55,859 bases of DNA from Allobosea lathyri (GCF_900108245.1 NZ_FNUY01000021.1:1-55859), one strand, 5' to 3'; numbered from the stretch's first letter, positions 45,271 through 53,408 are shown. Numbers and translations are program-made. Notes: generated from the sequence alone by a model not told the origin.

Positions 45271-46890
45271 ATGCCCGACCGCGCCAAGCCGCCGCTCCTC
45301 GACCGCCGCACCTTGCTGAGCAGCGCCGGCGCGACCGCGACACTGGCAGCGCTGGGCTTCTCGCCCGCCGCTCTGGCGCAGCAAGGGCTTAAGCTCGGCT
45401 CGGCCGACGCATTCACCTTCGAGGGCCTGAAGGCCCGCGCCCGCGATCTCGCCGCCCAGCCCTATCAGGCACCGCCGAGCCCGCGCCCCGACGTGCTCGA
45501 ACGGATCGACTACGACGCCCACGGCAAGATCAGGTTCAAGCCGGAGATGGCACTCTGGGCGAACGGTCCCTCGCCCTGGCCGGTGACCTTCTTCCATCTC
45601 GGCCGCTACTTCCAGAAGCCGGTGCGGATGCATGTGCTGGATGACGGCAAGGCTCGCGAGATCATCTACGACGAGAGCTATTTCGAGATGCCCGCGGATT
45701 CGCCGGCCCGCGACCTGCCGCAGGGCGCGGGCTTCGCCGGCTTCCGCTTTCAGGAGAGCCGCTCAGGCCATCCCGGTCGCAAGGGCGAAAAACTCGATTG
45801 GCAGAAGAACGACTGGGTCGCCTTCCTCGGCGCATCCTATTTCCGTGCCATCGGCGAACTCTACCAGTACGGGCTCTCGGCGCGCGGACTGGCGATCGAC
45901 CCGGCGGTCGGAGGCAAGGCCGAGGAATTTCCGGATTTCACCCATGTCTGGCTCGAGACACCGCAAGCCAGCGCCGAATATGTCGTCGTCTATGCCCTGC
46001 TGTCGGGTCCGAGCGTGGCCGGCGCCTATCGCTTCCGCATGCATCGCGGCAAGGGCGTCACCATGGAGATCGAGACCGCGCTGCATCTGCGCAAGGATGT
46101 CGAGCGGCTCGGCATCGCCCCGCTGACCTCGATGTACTGGTATTCCGAAACGGCCAAGGCGACCGCCGTCGACTGGCGCCCCGAAGTACATGATTCCGAC
46201 GGGCTGGCGCTCTGGACCGGAGCGGGCGAGCGCGCCTTCCGGCCGCTCAACAACCCCTCCCAGACCACCGCCTCCTCCTTCATGGACGAGAACCCGCGCG
46301 GCTTCGGCCTGATGCAGCGCGACCGCGAGGTCGGCCATTTCCTCGATGGCGTCTTCTATGAGCGCCGGCCGAGCCTTTGGGTCGAAACTCAGGGCGAATG
46401 GGGCCGGGGCGCGGTCCAGCTCATCGAGATCCCCACCGATGACGAGATCCACGACAACATCGTCGCCATGTGGGTGCCGCAGGCGCCGGCAAAGGCGGGA
46501 GCCGCCTATGCCTTCCGCTACAAGCTGCACTGGCTTGCCGACGAGCCCTTCCCGTCGACGCTGGGCCGCGTCGTCGCCACCCGGCTCGGCAATGGCGGCC
46601 AACCCGGCACGGCGCGGCCCAAGGGCGTGCGCAAATTCATGATCGAGTTCAAGGGGCCGGCGCTGGAGTCGATCCCCTTCGGCGTGAAGCCTGAGGTGGT
46701 GCTCTCGACCTCGCGCGGGAGCTTCTCCTACATCTTCGCCGAAGCAGTGCCCAATGACGTGCCCGGCCATTGGCGCGCCCAGTTCGACCTTACCGTCGAG
46801 GGCAACGAGCCGGTCGAGATGCGCTGCTTCCTGCGCGGCGGCGATGCGGTTTTGACCGAGACCTGGCTCTATCAGTATCGGCCGTTTTGA
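45271..46890 (+). CDS. Periplasmic glucan biosynthesis protein (OpgG/OpgD, MdoG family)
   Basis: A 539-residue protein. LLDRRTLLSSAGATATLAALGFSPAALAQ is a Tat signal (RR motif), as in OpgD. FTFEGLKARARDLAAQPYQAPPSPRPDVLERIDYDAHGKIRFKP is the family's start. GKIRFK, FRFQESRSGHP and SPWPVTFFHLGRYFQKPVRM are typical, and the C-terminal Ig-like domain ends VETWLYQYRPF-like. It takes part in osmoregulated periplasmic glucan synthesis. G versus D cannot be settled by eye; the Tat signal leans to D. Its 3' end overlaps the converging membrane gene by 19 bases. Confidence 0.92.
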   Translation: MPDRAKPPLLDRRTLLSSAGATATLAALGFSPAALAQQGLKLGSADAFTFEGLKARARDLAAQPYQAPPSPRPDVLERIDYDAHGKIRFKPEMALWANGPSPWPVTFFHLGRYFQKPVRMHVLDDGKAREIIYDESYFEMPADSPARDLPQGAGFAGFRFQESRSGHPGRKGEKLDWQKNDWVAFLGASYFRAIGELYQYGLSARGLAIDPAVGGKAEEFPDFTHVWLETPQASAEYVVVYALLSGPSVAGAYRFRMHRGKGVTMEIETALHLRKDVERLGIAPLTSMYWYSETAKATAVDWRPEVHDSDGLALWTGAGERAFRPLNNPSQTTASSFMDENPRGFGLMQRDREVGHFLDGVFYERRPSLWVETQGEWGRGAVQLIEIPTDDEIHDNIVAMWVPQAPAKAGAAYAFRYKLHWLADEPFPSTLGRVVATRLGNGGQPGTARPKGVRKFMIEFKGPALESIPFGVKPEVVLSTSRGSFSYIFAEAVPNDVPGHWRAQFDLTVEGNEPVEMRCFLRGGDAVLTETWLYQYRPF

Positions 46891-47651
46891 GGCTCTGCAG
46901 GAGCGCCTTCGATCAGGCGGTAAACCTCCCCGCCGGCAATTACGATCGACAGTGCCATGACCTGGGAAACGACGCCCAGCCCGACACGGGTAGGCAAGGC
47001 GGGTTCCTTCGCATTTTCTGGGTCTGCCAAGTCGAATCCGGCTAGAACGGCGACAATGATAGGAGCGAAGCCAATCAGGCCTACAATGATCATCGGCAGA
47101 ATTGCGACCGCAGACACTCGCAGCGTCTGACCGGCTGTCCGCCTGTATGATTGCACGAGGCCGAGATCGAGCCGGCCGAGAGCCAGCGCCGAACATGTCA
47201 GCGTTGTCCTGACGATAATGAAGCACAATGCGATCGAGCCGACAAAGACAAAGCTGGCTCCAGCAAACGACCCGGTGGGAATCGCCGCTAGCAACTCGCT
47301 GATCAGCAGCACGGCGAAGGCGCAGAGTCCGTATCGGTACGTCGATACGGACAGGATCAGGCGCGGCGAAAGCGACACGATCTCGGAGCAGACCGTCTCC
47401 CGGACAGCCATGACGAAAACAGGGAGCCAGATCACCAATAGGATCGCCGATAGCAGCCATGACATGCCGAAGGCTGACGCGCTGCTTCGGTCGATCTCGT
47501 CTAGCCCCCACGCGGAACGCACAATTTCGAAGGGCATGGATAAAGCCAAGGTGGTCAGCAACAGGGCCGGATGCCTCGTCGCAAAGCGTAGCGTATTGCG
47601 GCAGGCGCGGCGCACCACAGACAGAACCGGAATTTTCACCGACACCCCCAT
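46872..47651 (-). CDS. Polytopic membrane protein of unknown function
   Basis: A 259-residue protein with about six membrane segments (for example LLTTLALSMPFEIV, MSWLLSAILLVIWLPVFVMAV, GASFVFVGSIALCFIIV, VSAVAILPMIIVGLIGFAPIIVAVLAG). There is no recognised domain. The gene looks more A+T-rich than its neighbours, and no strong ribosome site is seen. ATG at 47651 is taken; longer in-frame starts would run into the zinc-operon promoter. Recent acquisition is possible. Confidence 0.55.
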   Translation of the reverse strand: MGVSVKIPVLSVVRRACRNTLRFATRHPALLLTTLALSMPFEIVRSAWGLDEIDRSSASAFGMSWLLSAILLVIWLPVFVMAVRETVCSEIVSLSPRLILSVSTYRYGLCAFAVLLISELLAAIPTGSFAGASFVFVGSIALCFIIVRTTLTCSALALGRLDLGLVQSYRRTAGQTLRVSAVAILPMIIVGLIGFAPIIVAVLAGFDLADPENAKEPALPTRVGLGVVSQVMALSIVIAGGEVYRLIEGAPAEPQNGRY

Positions 47652-47745
47652 GCCGTTACGTAAGAACGTAAAGAGTACACATCGAACGAAAATGCAACCC
47701 CTGGCTGTGGGTTTCGTCTTTTCCAAAGAGGTATTGGAGCAGCGC

Positions 47746-47774
47746 TTGCTTCCCAAAGCGCGTAACATTATATC
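47746..47774 (+). promoter_or_regulatory. Probable sigma-70 promoter of the microprotein-znuCB operon
   Basis: TTGCTT (47746-47751), a 17-base spacer and TATATC (47769-47774). The predicted start of transcription falls at about 47781, so the first codon at 47782 would be at or next to the 5' end (a leaderless mRNA). The -10 element lies inside a Zur-box-like sequence. Confidence 0.45.
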
Positions 47775-47779
47775 ATCTC
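47762..47779. promoter_or_regulatory. Zur-box-like operator, znuCB side
   Basis: GTAACATTATATCATCTC matches the site upstream of znuA (49724-49741) at 13 of 18 positions. Alphaproteobacterial Zur boxes are GTAATGTTATA-like A+T-rich palindromes. Overlap with the -10 element fits repression by zinc-loaded Zur. Confidence 0.6.
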
Positions 47780-47781
47780 AT

Positions 47782-47928
47782 ATGAGCCATCCGCACGCCC
47801 ATGCCAGCCGCGCCGTCTCGGAAAATCCGGGCTGGTCGCTGCTGCGCCTGTCGGCATCGAGCCGCCTCGGGCTGGCGCTCGTGATCATCGGCGCGCTCTG
47901 GCTCGCCACGCTTGCCGTCATCCTGTGA
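47782..47928 (+). CDS. 48-residue His-rich membrane microprotein, coupled to znuC
   Basis: MSHPHAHASRAVSENPGWSL is followed by a single hydrophobic helix (about residues 28-48) that ends the protein. Three His residues lie in the first seven positions. The stop TGA overlaps the GTG start of znuC (GTGA), a strong coupling sign. There is no ribosome site, and the promoter predicts a leaderless transcript. A longer reading in this frame (from 47218) runs antisense to the membrane gene and is rejected. The function is unknown; helping zinc handling by the ZnuBC complex is an inference. Confidence 0.6.
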   Translation: MSHPHAHASRAVSENPGWSLLRLSASSRLGLALVIIGALWLATLAVIL

Positions 47929-48695
47929 AACCGCTGGTCGCAACGAAAGCCGTGTCGCCCGTGTCCGCCATTCGTCTCACCGATCTGACGCTCGGCTATG
48001 ACCGCCATCCGGCGGTGCATCATCTGTCGGGCGAGATCGCCTCGGGCAGCCTGATCGCGATTGTCGGTCCCAACGGCGCCGGCAAGTCGACGCTGCTGAA
48101 GGGCATCGCCGGCGCCTTGTCGCCGCTGGAAGGCAGCATCGCAGTCAGCAAGGGCAAGCGTCTGGCCTATCTCCCGCAATCGGCCGATCTCGACCGCTCC
48201 TTCCCGATCCATGTCTATGACCTCGTCGCCATGGGCCTTTGGAACAGTGCCGGCATCTTCGGCCGCATCGGATTCAGCGCCAGGGCCAAGGTCGAGGAGG
48301 CGATTGCCGCCGTCGGCTTGACCGGCTTCGAGACCCGTCCGATCGGAACGCTGTCCGGCGGCCAGATGCAGCGCGCGCTCTTCGCCCGCCTGCTGCTGCA
48401 GGACGCCGACGTCATCCTGCTCGACGAACCCTTCACCGCAATCGATGCGCGCACCACCGCCGACCTGCTGGCGCTGGTCCAGCGCTGGCATGGCGAGAGC
48501 CGCACCGTCGTCGCCGTGCTCCACGACATCGAGACCGTCCGCCGCGCCTTTCCGCAGACGCTGCTGCTGGCGCGCGAGGCCGTGGCCTGGGGCGAGACCG
48601 GCGAAGTCCTGACCGCCGCCAATCTGCTCAAGGCCCGCCGCATGGTCGAGGCCTTCGACAGCCATGCTGCTCCCTGCGAGCGCGACGCCGCCTGA
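47925..48695 (+). CDS. znuC: Zinc ABC transporter, ATPase
   Basis: A 256-residue protein. Walker A GPNGAGKSTLLKGIAG, QSADLDRSFPIHVYDLVAMGLW (metal-transport Q loop), signature LSGGQMQRALFARLLLQDADVILLDEPFTAID with Walker B, and the VLHDIETVRRAFP switch His. The cluster-9 metal family is clear; zinc rather than manganese is inferred from the Zur boxes and the COG0523 neighbour. GTG start coupled to the microprotein. Confidence 0.93.
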   Translation: MKPLVATKAVSPVSAIRLTDLTLGYDRHPAVHHLSGEIASGSLIAIVGPNGAGKSTLLKGIAGALSPLEGSIAVSKGKRLAYLPQSADLDRSFPIHVYDLVAMGLWNSAGIFGRIGFSARAKVEEAIAAVGLTGFETRPIGTLSGGQMQRALFARLLLQDADVILLDEPFTAIDARTTADLLALVQRWHGESRTVVAVLHDIETVRRAFPQTLLLAREAVAWGETGEVLTAANLLKARRMVEAFDSHAAPCERDAA

Positions 48696-48720
48696 TTCCA
48701 ACCCGCCGTTTTGGCCTGTC

Positions 48721-48796
48721 CGTCATTGCGAGCGAAGCGAAGCAATCCAGCCGCATACACGCCATTCTGGATTGCTTCGCTTCGCTCGCAATGACG
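48721..48796. repeat. Palindromic repeat, family A, between znuC and znuB
   Basis: cgtcattgcgagcgaagcga pairs with tcgcttcgctcgcaatgacg. It is the most perfect copy in the window and it splits an operon, so it could partly uncouple znuC and znuB expression. Confidence 0.88.
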
Positions 48797-48839
48797 GGTG
48801 TGGCGCACGACGCTTGATGCCACCGACCGCCACGGAAAA

Positions 48840-49724
48840 ATGCTGTCCTCCCTCTACGATCTCTTCATCGGCCCCTTCGCCGAATTCGACTTCATGCGCC
48901 GCGCGCTGGTTGGCATCATCGCGCTGTCGGTTTCCGGCGCGCCGATTGGCGTCTTCCTGATGCTGCGCCGGATGAGCCTGACCGGCGATGCCATGGCGCA
49001 TGCGATCCTGCCCGGCGCCGCGATCGGCTATCTCGTCGCCGGCTTCTCGCTGCCGGCCATGACGATCGGCGGGCTTGCCGCCGGCTTTGCCGTGGCGCTC
49101 GCGGCCGGCGCGGTGGCGCGGCTGACGGTGCTGAAGGAGGACGCATCGCTGGCCGCCTTCTATCTGATCTCGCTGGCGCTCGGCGTCACCATCGTCTCCC
49201 TGCGCGGCTCGGCCGTCGATCTGCTGCATGTGCTGTTCGGCAATGTCCTCGCGCTCGACGACGATGTCCTGATCCTGCTGAGCAGCGTCGCGACCCTCTC
49301 ACTGCTGACACTGGCTGCGCTCTATCGCCCGCTGGTGATGGAATGTGTCGATCCGGGTTTCCTGCGCTCTGTCAGCCGCTCCGGCGGGGTGGTCCATCTG
49401 ACATTCCTCGCCCTCGTCGTGCTCAATCTTGTCGCTGGTTTCCACGCGCTCGGCACCCTGCTTGCGGTGGGCCTGATGATGCTGCCGGCCGCCGCCGCGC
49501 GCTTCTGGACGGCCGACATCACCCGGCTGATCCTGCTGGCCACCGGCTTTGGCATGCTCTCGGGCTATGGCGGGCTCGTGCTGTCCTATTCGGCCGGAGC
49601 CAATCTCCCGGCCGGCCCGGCGATCATCCTGGCCGCCGGCGCGCTCTATCTCGGCTCGCTCCTGATCGGTTCGCAGGGCGGACTTGCAAGACGCCTCTTG
49701 CCTCGCCCACATCTCCAGCGTTAG
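48840..49724 (+). CDS. znuB: Zinc ABC transporter, permease
   Basis: A 294-residue protein with eight or nine membrane segments. FDFMRRALVGIIALSVSGAPIGVFLMLRRMSLTGDAMAHAILPGAAIGYLVAG is the ABC-3 family signature, with the SLxGDAxxHA variant. LHVLFGNVLALDDDVL and GTLLAVGLMMLPAAAARFW are also typical. It pairs with ZnuC in the inner membrane. The start has GGA six bases upstream. Confidence 0.93.
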   Translation: MLSSLYDLFIGPFAEFDFMRRALVGIIALSVSGAPIGVFLMLRRMSLTGDAMAHAILPGAAIGYLVAGFSLPAMTIGGLAAGFAVALAAGAVARLTVLKEDASLAAFYLISLALGVTIVSLRGSAVDLLHVLFGNVLALDDDVLILLSSVATLSLLTLAALYRPLVMECVDPGFLRSVSRSGGVVHLTFLALVVLNLVAGFHALGTLLAVGLMMLPAAAARFWTADITRLILLATGFGMLSGYGGLVLSYSAGANLPAGPAIILAAGALYLGSLLIGSQGGLARRLLPRPHLQR

Positions 49725-49741
49725 TAATGTTATAGTATTTC
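49724..49741. promoter_or_regulatory. Zur-box-like operator upstream of znuA
   Basis: GTAATGTTATAGTATTTC, 22 bases before the znuA start codon and overlapping the last base of znuB. It is similar to 47762-47779, and TATAGT inside it could be a -10 element. It gives znuA its own zinc-responsive control. Confidence 0.65.
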
Positions 49742-49762
49742 ATTTCTGACTGGAGAGACGCC

Positions 49763-50713
49763 ATGTCGAACCGACGCGAACTCGTCGCGGGCCTTGCCGC
49801 AGCATTGATCCTTGCCACCACGCCGATCGCGGCGCGGGCGCAGGAGAAACTGCCGGTCGTGGCGAGCTTTTCCGTCCTCGGCGACTTCGTGAAGGAGATC
49901 GGGGGGGACCGCGTCGCAGTGACCACGCTGGTCGGCCCCAATGGCGACGCGCATGTCTACTCGCCGACCCCCGCCGATGCGAAGAGCATGGCCGCGGCCA
50001 GACTGATCGTCGTCAACGGCCTGAAGTTCGAGGGCTGGCTGCCGCGCCTGATCAAATCCTCAGGCGCCAAGGGCGTCGTCGCGACCGCCACGACCGGCAT
50101 CAAGCCGATCGAGGCCGCGGAGGAAGAACCTGCCGCCGGCAAGAAGGGTGCCGCCGCGCATAGCCATGACCATGGCCATGAAGATCCACACGCCTGGCAG
50201 AGCGTCGCCAACGCCAAGCTTTATGTCGCCAACATCCGCGATGCGCTGGGTGTCGCCGATCCCGCGGGCAAGGCGAGCTATGAGGCCAATGCCACCGCCT
50301 ATCTCGCAAGGCTCGATGCGCTGGAGACCGAGATCAAGGCTGCGGTCGTGCGTATCCCTGCGGACCGTCGCAAGGCGATCACCTCGCATGATGCCTTCGG
50401 TTATTTCGTCAAGGCCTATGGCATCGAGTTCATCGCGCCACAGGGCGTTTCGACCGAGGCCGAGGCCTCGGCGAAGGATGTCGCGCGCATCATCCGCCAG
50501 ATGAAGGCGGAGAAGATTCAAGCCGTCTTCCTGGAAAATGTCACCAATCCCCGCCTGATCGAGCAGATAGCGCGTGAAACCGGCGCCAGGATCGGCGGCC
50601 GGCTGTTCTCGGATGCGCTCTCCGACGCTTCGGGCCCGGCCGGGACTTACATCCAGATGATAAAACACAATATAAGCCAGATCGAAAAGGCGCTCGCCGC
50701 CGGTCCGGCCTGA
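49763..50713 (+). CDS. znuA: Zinc ABC transporter, periplasmic binding protein
   Basis: A 316-residue protein. The signal peptide ends near AARAQ (residue about 27). VVASFSVLGDFVKEIGGDRVAVTTLVGPNGDAHVYSPTPADAKS holds the first metal His. The His-rich loop AAHSHDHGHEDPHAW is typical of zinc-type cluster-9 proteins, and SHDAFGYFVKAYGIEF and ENVTNPRLIEQIARETG follow. GGAGAG precedes the ATG. It delivers Zn(II) to ZnuB. Confidence 0.93.
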   Translation: MSNRRELVAGLAAALILATTPIAARAQEKLPVVASFSVLGDFVKEIGGDRVAVTTLVGPNGDAHVYSPTPADAKSMAAARLIVVNGLKFEGWLPRLIKSSGAKGVVATATTGIKPIEAAEEEPAAGKKGAAAHSHDHGHEDPHAWQSVANAKLYVANIRDALGVADPAGKASYEANATAYLARLDALETEIKAAVVRIPADRRKAITSHDAFGYFVKAYGIEFIAPQGVSTEAEASAKDVARIIRQMKAEKIQAVFLENVTNPRLIEQIARETGARIGGRLFSDALSDASGPAGTYIQMIKHNISQIEKALAAGPA

Positions 50714-50734
50714 GAGGCATATCCGCCAACCCAT

Positions 50735-50839
50735 CGTCATCCCGGACAAGCTGCGAAGCAGCGCCGATCCGGGATCCATCGTAGAGCGCAGTTCCCTATG
50801 ATGGATCCCGGATCTCCGCTTCGCTCCGTCCGGGATGAC
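50735..50839. repeat. Palindromic repeat, family B, intact copy
   Basis: Starts cgtcatcccggacaagctgc, ends gctccgtccgggatgacg. It contains gccgatccgggatccatcg, the sequence split by IS110 at both window ends. Confidence 0.85.
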
Positions 50840-50848
50840 GGGTGGAGG

Positions 50849-50854
50849 ATATAA
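50849..50854 (+). promoter_or_regulatory. Candidate -10 element of the COG0523 GTPase gene
   Basis: A perfect TATAAT 48 bases before the start codon, just after the family B repeat. No good -35 is seen, and no Zur box was recognised here. Confidence 0.35.
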
Positions 50855-50901
50855 TCAAGGGTGCGGGCCTGCCCGGACCGCTATCTGAACCAGGATCGAC
50901 C

Positions 50902-51864
50902 ATGTCCGAAAAAATCCCCGTCACGGTGCTCACCGGCTATCTCGGCGCCGGCAAGACCACGCTCCTGAACCGCATCCTCACCGAAGATCACGGCAAGAAA
51001 TTCGCCGTGATCGTCAATGAGTTCGGCGAGGTCGGCATCGACAACGAACTCATCGTCGGCGCCGACGAGGAGGTCTTCGAGATGAATAACGGCTGCATCT
51101 GCTGCACCGTGCGTGGCGACCTGATCCGCATCCTCGATGGGTTGATGAAGCGCAAGGGCAAGTTCGACGCGATCATCGTCGAGACCACGGGGCTGGCCGA
51201 TCCGGCTCCCGTGGCGCAGACCTTCTTCGTCGACCAGGATGTCGGCGATGCAACCCGTCTCGACGCGGTCGTCACCGTCACCGACGCCAAATGGCTGACC
51301 GAGCGGCTGAAGGACGCACCCGAGGCGAAGAACCAGATCGCCTTCGCCGATGTCATCATCCTCAACAAGGTCGATCTCGTCTCGGCCGAGGAACTGGCCG
51401 AGGTCGAGGCCCGCATCCGCGCCATCAACCCCTATGCCAAGCTGCACAAGACGACGCGCTGCGACCTGCCGATAGCCAATCTGCTTGATCGCAACGCCTT
51501 CGATCTCGACCGCATTCTCGATATCGAGCCCGATTTCCTTGAGTCCGGGCACCATCACCATCATTCCGAGGATGTCCGGTCGGTCTCCTTCACCATCCCC
51601 GGCGATGTCGATCCGGAAAAATTCATGCCCTGGATCAACGACATCAGCCAGGTGCAGGGTCCCAACATCCTGCGCTCCAAGGGCATCCTCGCCTTCAAGG
51701 ACGAGCCGCGCCGCTTCGTCTTCCAGGGCGTTCACATGATCCTCGACGGTGATCTCCAGCGCGACTGGAAGGTCGACGAGACACGCAACTCGCGTCTGGT
51801 CTTCATCGGCCGCGATCTCGACGAAGCGGAATTGCGCAAGGGGTTTTTGGCCTGCGCGGCGTGA
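50902..51864 (+). CDS. COG0523 GTPase, probable zinc metallochaperone (CobW/ZigA-like)
   Basis: A 320-residue protein. Walker A GYLGAGKTTLLN, the metal-binding GCICCTVRGDLIRIL (CxCC), VETTGLADPAPVAQTFF, and the G4 motif LNKVDL are diagnostic. HHHHHSED near residue 220 is a further metal loop. The C-terminal CobW_C domain ends in VFQGVHMILDGD and RLVFIGRDLDEAELRKGF. It moves zinc to client enzymes using GTP; cobalamin biosynthesis is unlikely given the znu neighbourhood. AGGA lies upstream of the start. Confidence 0.93.
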   Translation: MSEKIPVTVLTGYLGAGKTTLLNRILTEDHGKKFAVIVNEFGEVGIDNELIVGADEEVFEMNNGCICCTVRGDLIRILDGLMKRKGKFDAIIVETTGLADPAPVAQTFFVDQDVGDATRLDAVVTVTDAKWLTERLKDAPEAKNQIAFADVIILNKVDLVSAEELAEVEARIRAINPYAKLHKTTRCDLPIANLLDRNAFDLDRILDIEPDFLESGHHHHHSEDVRSVSFTIPGDVDPEKFMPWINDISQVQGPNILRSKGILAFKDEPRRFVFQGVHMILDGDLQRDWKVDETRNSRLVFIGRDLDEAELRKGFLACAA

Positions 51865-51872
51865 AGTGCGCT

Positions 51873-51949
51873 CGTCATGCTCGGGCTTGACCCGGGCATC
51901 TCCTGCCTGAGATTCTCGGGTCGCCGCTTTGCGGCGCCCGAGAATGACG
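51873..51949. repeat. Palindromic repeat, family C
   Basis: cgtcatgctcgggcttgacc to ggcgcccgagaatgacg; a related copy is at 18908-19006. It separates the GTPase and WD40 genes. Confidence 0.8.
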
Positions 51950-51991
51950 GCGTGGTTCCCTTGAAAAACAAGCTGCGCTAGACCCTGCCTC

Positions 51992-53002
51992 ATGAACACC
52001 ATCACCAAACCCGTCTCGCTGCGCGAACATGTCGTCCCCGTCGAAGCCGGGGCGCATGTCGTGGCGGCCCATTGGCTGAAAACCACTCTGGCGCTCGCCC
52101 TCGCGGACGGACGCGTGCTGCGCTGGCGCGACGGCACGGCTGAAACGGTCGAGGCCCATGCCGGCGGCATTCTCTGTGCCACCGGCGATGGCGAGCGGCT
52201 GATCAGCGGCGGCGATGATGGCCGCATGGTCGCGACCGGCGCGGACGGTGAACCGGCAGAGCTGGCGAAAGACCCAAAGCGTCGCTGGATCGACGCCGTC
52301 ACCCTGTCCCCGACCGGCAGCATCGCCTGGAACACCGGCAAGACGGTCAATGCCTGCGACGACAAGGGCAGGGTCCGCTCGCTCGACGTCACCACGACGC
52401 CGCAGGGGCTGGTGCTGGCGCCCAAGGGCTATCGTCTCGCCATCGCACAGATGAACGGCGTTTCGCTCTGGTACCCCAACACCGAGGCCAAGCCTGAATT
52501 CCTGGAATGGAAGGGCTCGCATCTCGACGTGACCTGGTCGCCGGACGGGCGCTTCGTCGTCTCCTCGATGCAGGAAAACGCGCTGCATGGCTGGCGGCTG
52601 GGCGAGAAGCCGTCGCATATGCGCATGACCGGCTATCCCGCCAAACCGCGCTCGCTGTCCTGGTCGCATGACGGGCTCTGGCTTGCCTCCAGCGGGGCGG
52701 ACGCCGCGATCATCTGGCCCTTCCAGGGCGAGGGGCCGACCGGAAAGGCCCCGCGCGAATGCGGCGCGCGCCACGCCAAGGTTACGCGCGTGGCCTTCCA
52801 CCCAAAGGCGCTGGTGCTGGCGATCGGCTATGACGATGGCTGCATCCTGCTGGTCAGGCTGACCGACGCCTCCGAACTGCTAGTGCGCCCGGCGCTCAGG
52901 GACAGCGGCATCACCGCTTTCGCCTGGGACAAGCTCGGCAAGCGCCTTGCCTTCGGCACCGAAGACGGCGCGGCCGGCGTGCTCACCCTGCCGGCCCTCT
53001 GA
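51992..53002 (+). CDS. WD40-repeat protein beside COG0523 GTPase
   Basis: A 336-residue protein with no signal peptide and about seven WD-like blades, for example AHAGGILCATGDGERLISGGDDGRMVATGADGE, HLDVTWSPDGRFVVSSMQENALHGWRLGE, RSLSWSHDGLWLASSGADAAIIWPF, and HAKVTRVAFHPKALVLAIGYDDGCILLVRL. It is likely a cytosolic scaffold. It frequently neighbours COG0523 genes in alphaproteobacteria, implying a role in zinc allocation; that role is not demonstrated. Confidence 0.85.
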   Translation: MNTITKPVSLREHVVPVEAGAHVVAAHWLKTTLALALADGRVLRWRDGTAETVEAHAGGILCATGDGERLISGGDDGRMVATGADGEPAELAKDPKRRWIDAVTLSPTGSIAWNTGKTVNACDDKGRVRSLDVTTTPQGLVLAPKGYRLAIAQMNGVSLWYPNTEAKPEFLEWKGSHLDVTWSPDGRFVVSSMQENALHGWRLGEKPSHMRMTGYPAKPRSLSWSHDGLWLASSGADAAIIWPFQGEGPTGKAPRECGARHAKVTRVAFHPKALVLAIGYDDGCILLVRLTDASELLVRPALRDSGITAFAWDKLGKRLAFGTEDGAAGVLTLPAL

Positions 53003-53010
53003 GCCGCGCG

Positions 53011-53292
53011 ATGCGCTTTGGCCTCTTCGGCAAAAGCAGCGCGGACAAGGCGCAGGCCGCACAGGCGGCAAACCGCATCAAGGCAGAAATCCGCGAGTTG
53101 TTCGGCCTGCCCGAAGCTGCCGCAATCGCAGTCAACGAGATCATCTGCGCCGACCCCGCCTGCCCCGGCACCGAGACCGTTATCCTGGTGATGAATCCGG
53201 GCGAAAAGACCAAGGCGTTCAAATTGCAGATGGCACTGGCGGAGGTAACGCGAGAGGCGCTGCTCGACCTGCTCCAGACCGACGCGAATTGA
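53011..53292 (+). CDS. 93-residue protein with CxxxxC motif
   Basis: MRFGLFGKSSADKAQAAQAA opens an alpha-helical N-terminus. NEIICADPACPGTETVILVM is the distinctive central motif, with two Cys four residues apart. AFKLQMALAEVTREALLDLL ends it. It lies eight bases after the WD40 gene, so it is probably in that transcript. It belongs to no family that was recognised; the Cys pair could bind metal. Confidence 0.75.
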   Translation: MRFGLFGKSSADKAQAAQAANRIKAEIRELFGLPEAAAIAVNEIICADPACPGTETVILVMNPGEKTKAFKLQMALAEVTREALLDLLQTDAN

Positions 53293-53408
53293 CGTGGGGC
53301 AGAAACGACAGGGCATGGCCGTGCGTTGGGCGACGCGGCATGCTGCTGACATAACCTTGGGCGCGCCGGGCTAGGTTCGGCGCTGCCTTTCGCGAATACG
53401 GGCCTGCC

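Noticed and set aside
47218..47928. A 236-codon plus-strand frame ending in the microprotein
   Set aside because: Most of it is antisense to the membrane gene and passes through the predicted zinc-operon promoter. Only the last 48 codons are supported.
50842..50860. A Zur box upstream of the COG0523 GTPase
   Set aside because: The GGATATAATCAAG stretch lacks the GTAATGTTATA pattern and is better read as a -10 element.
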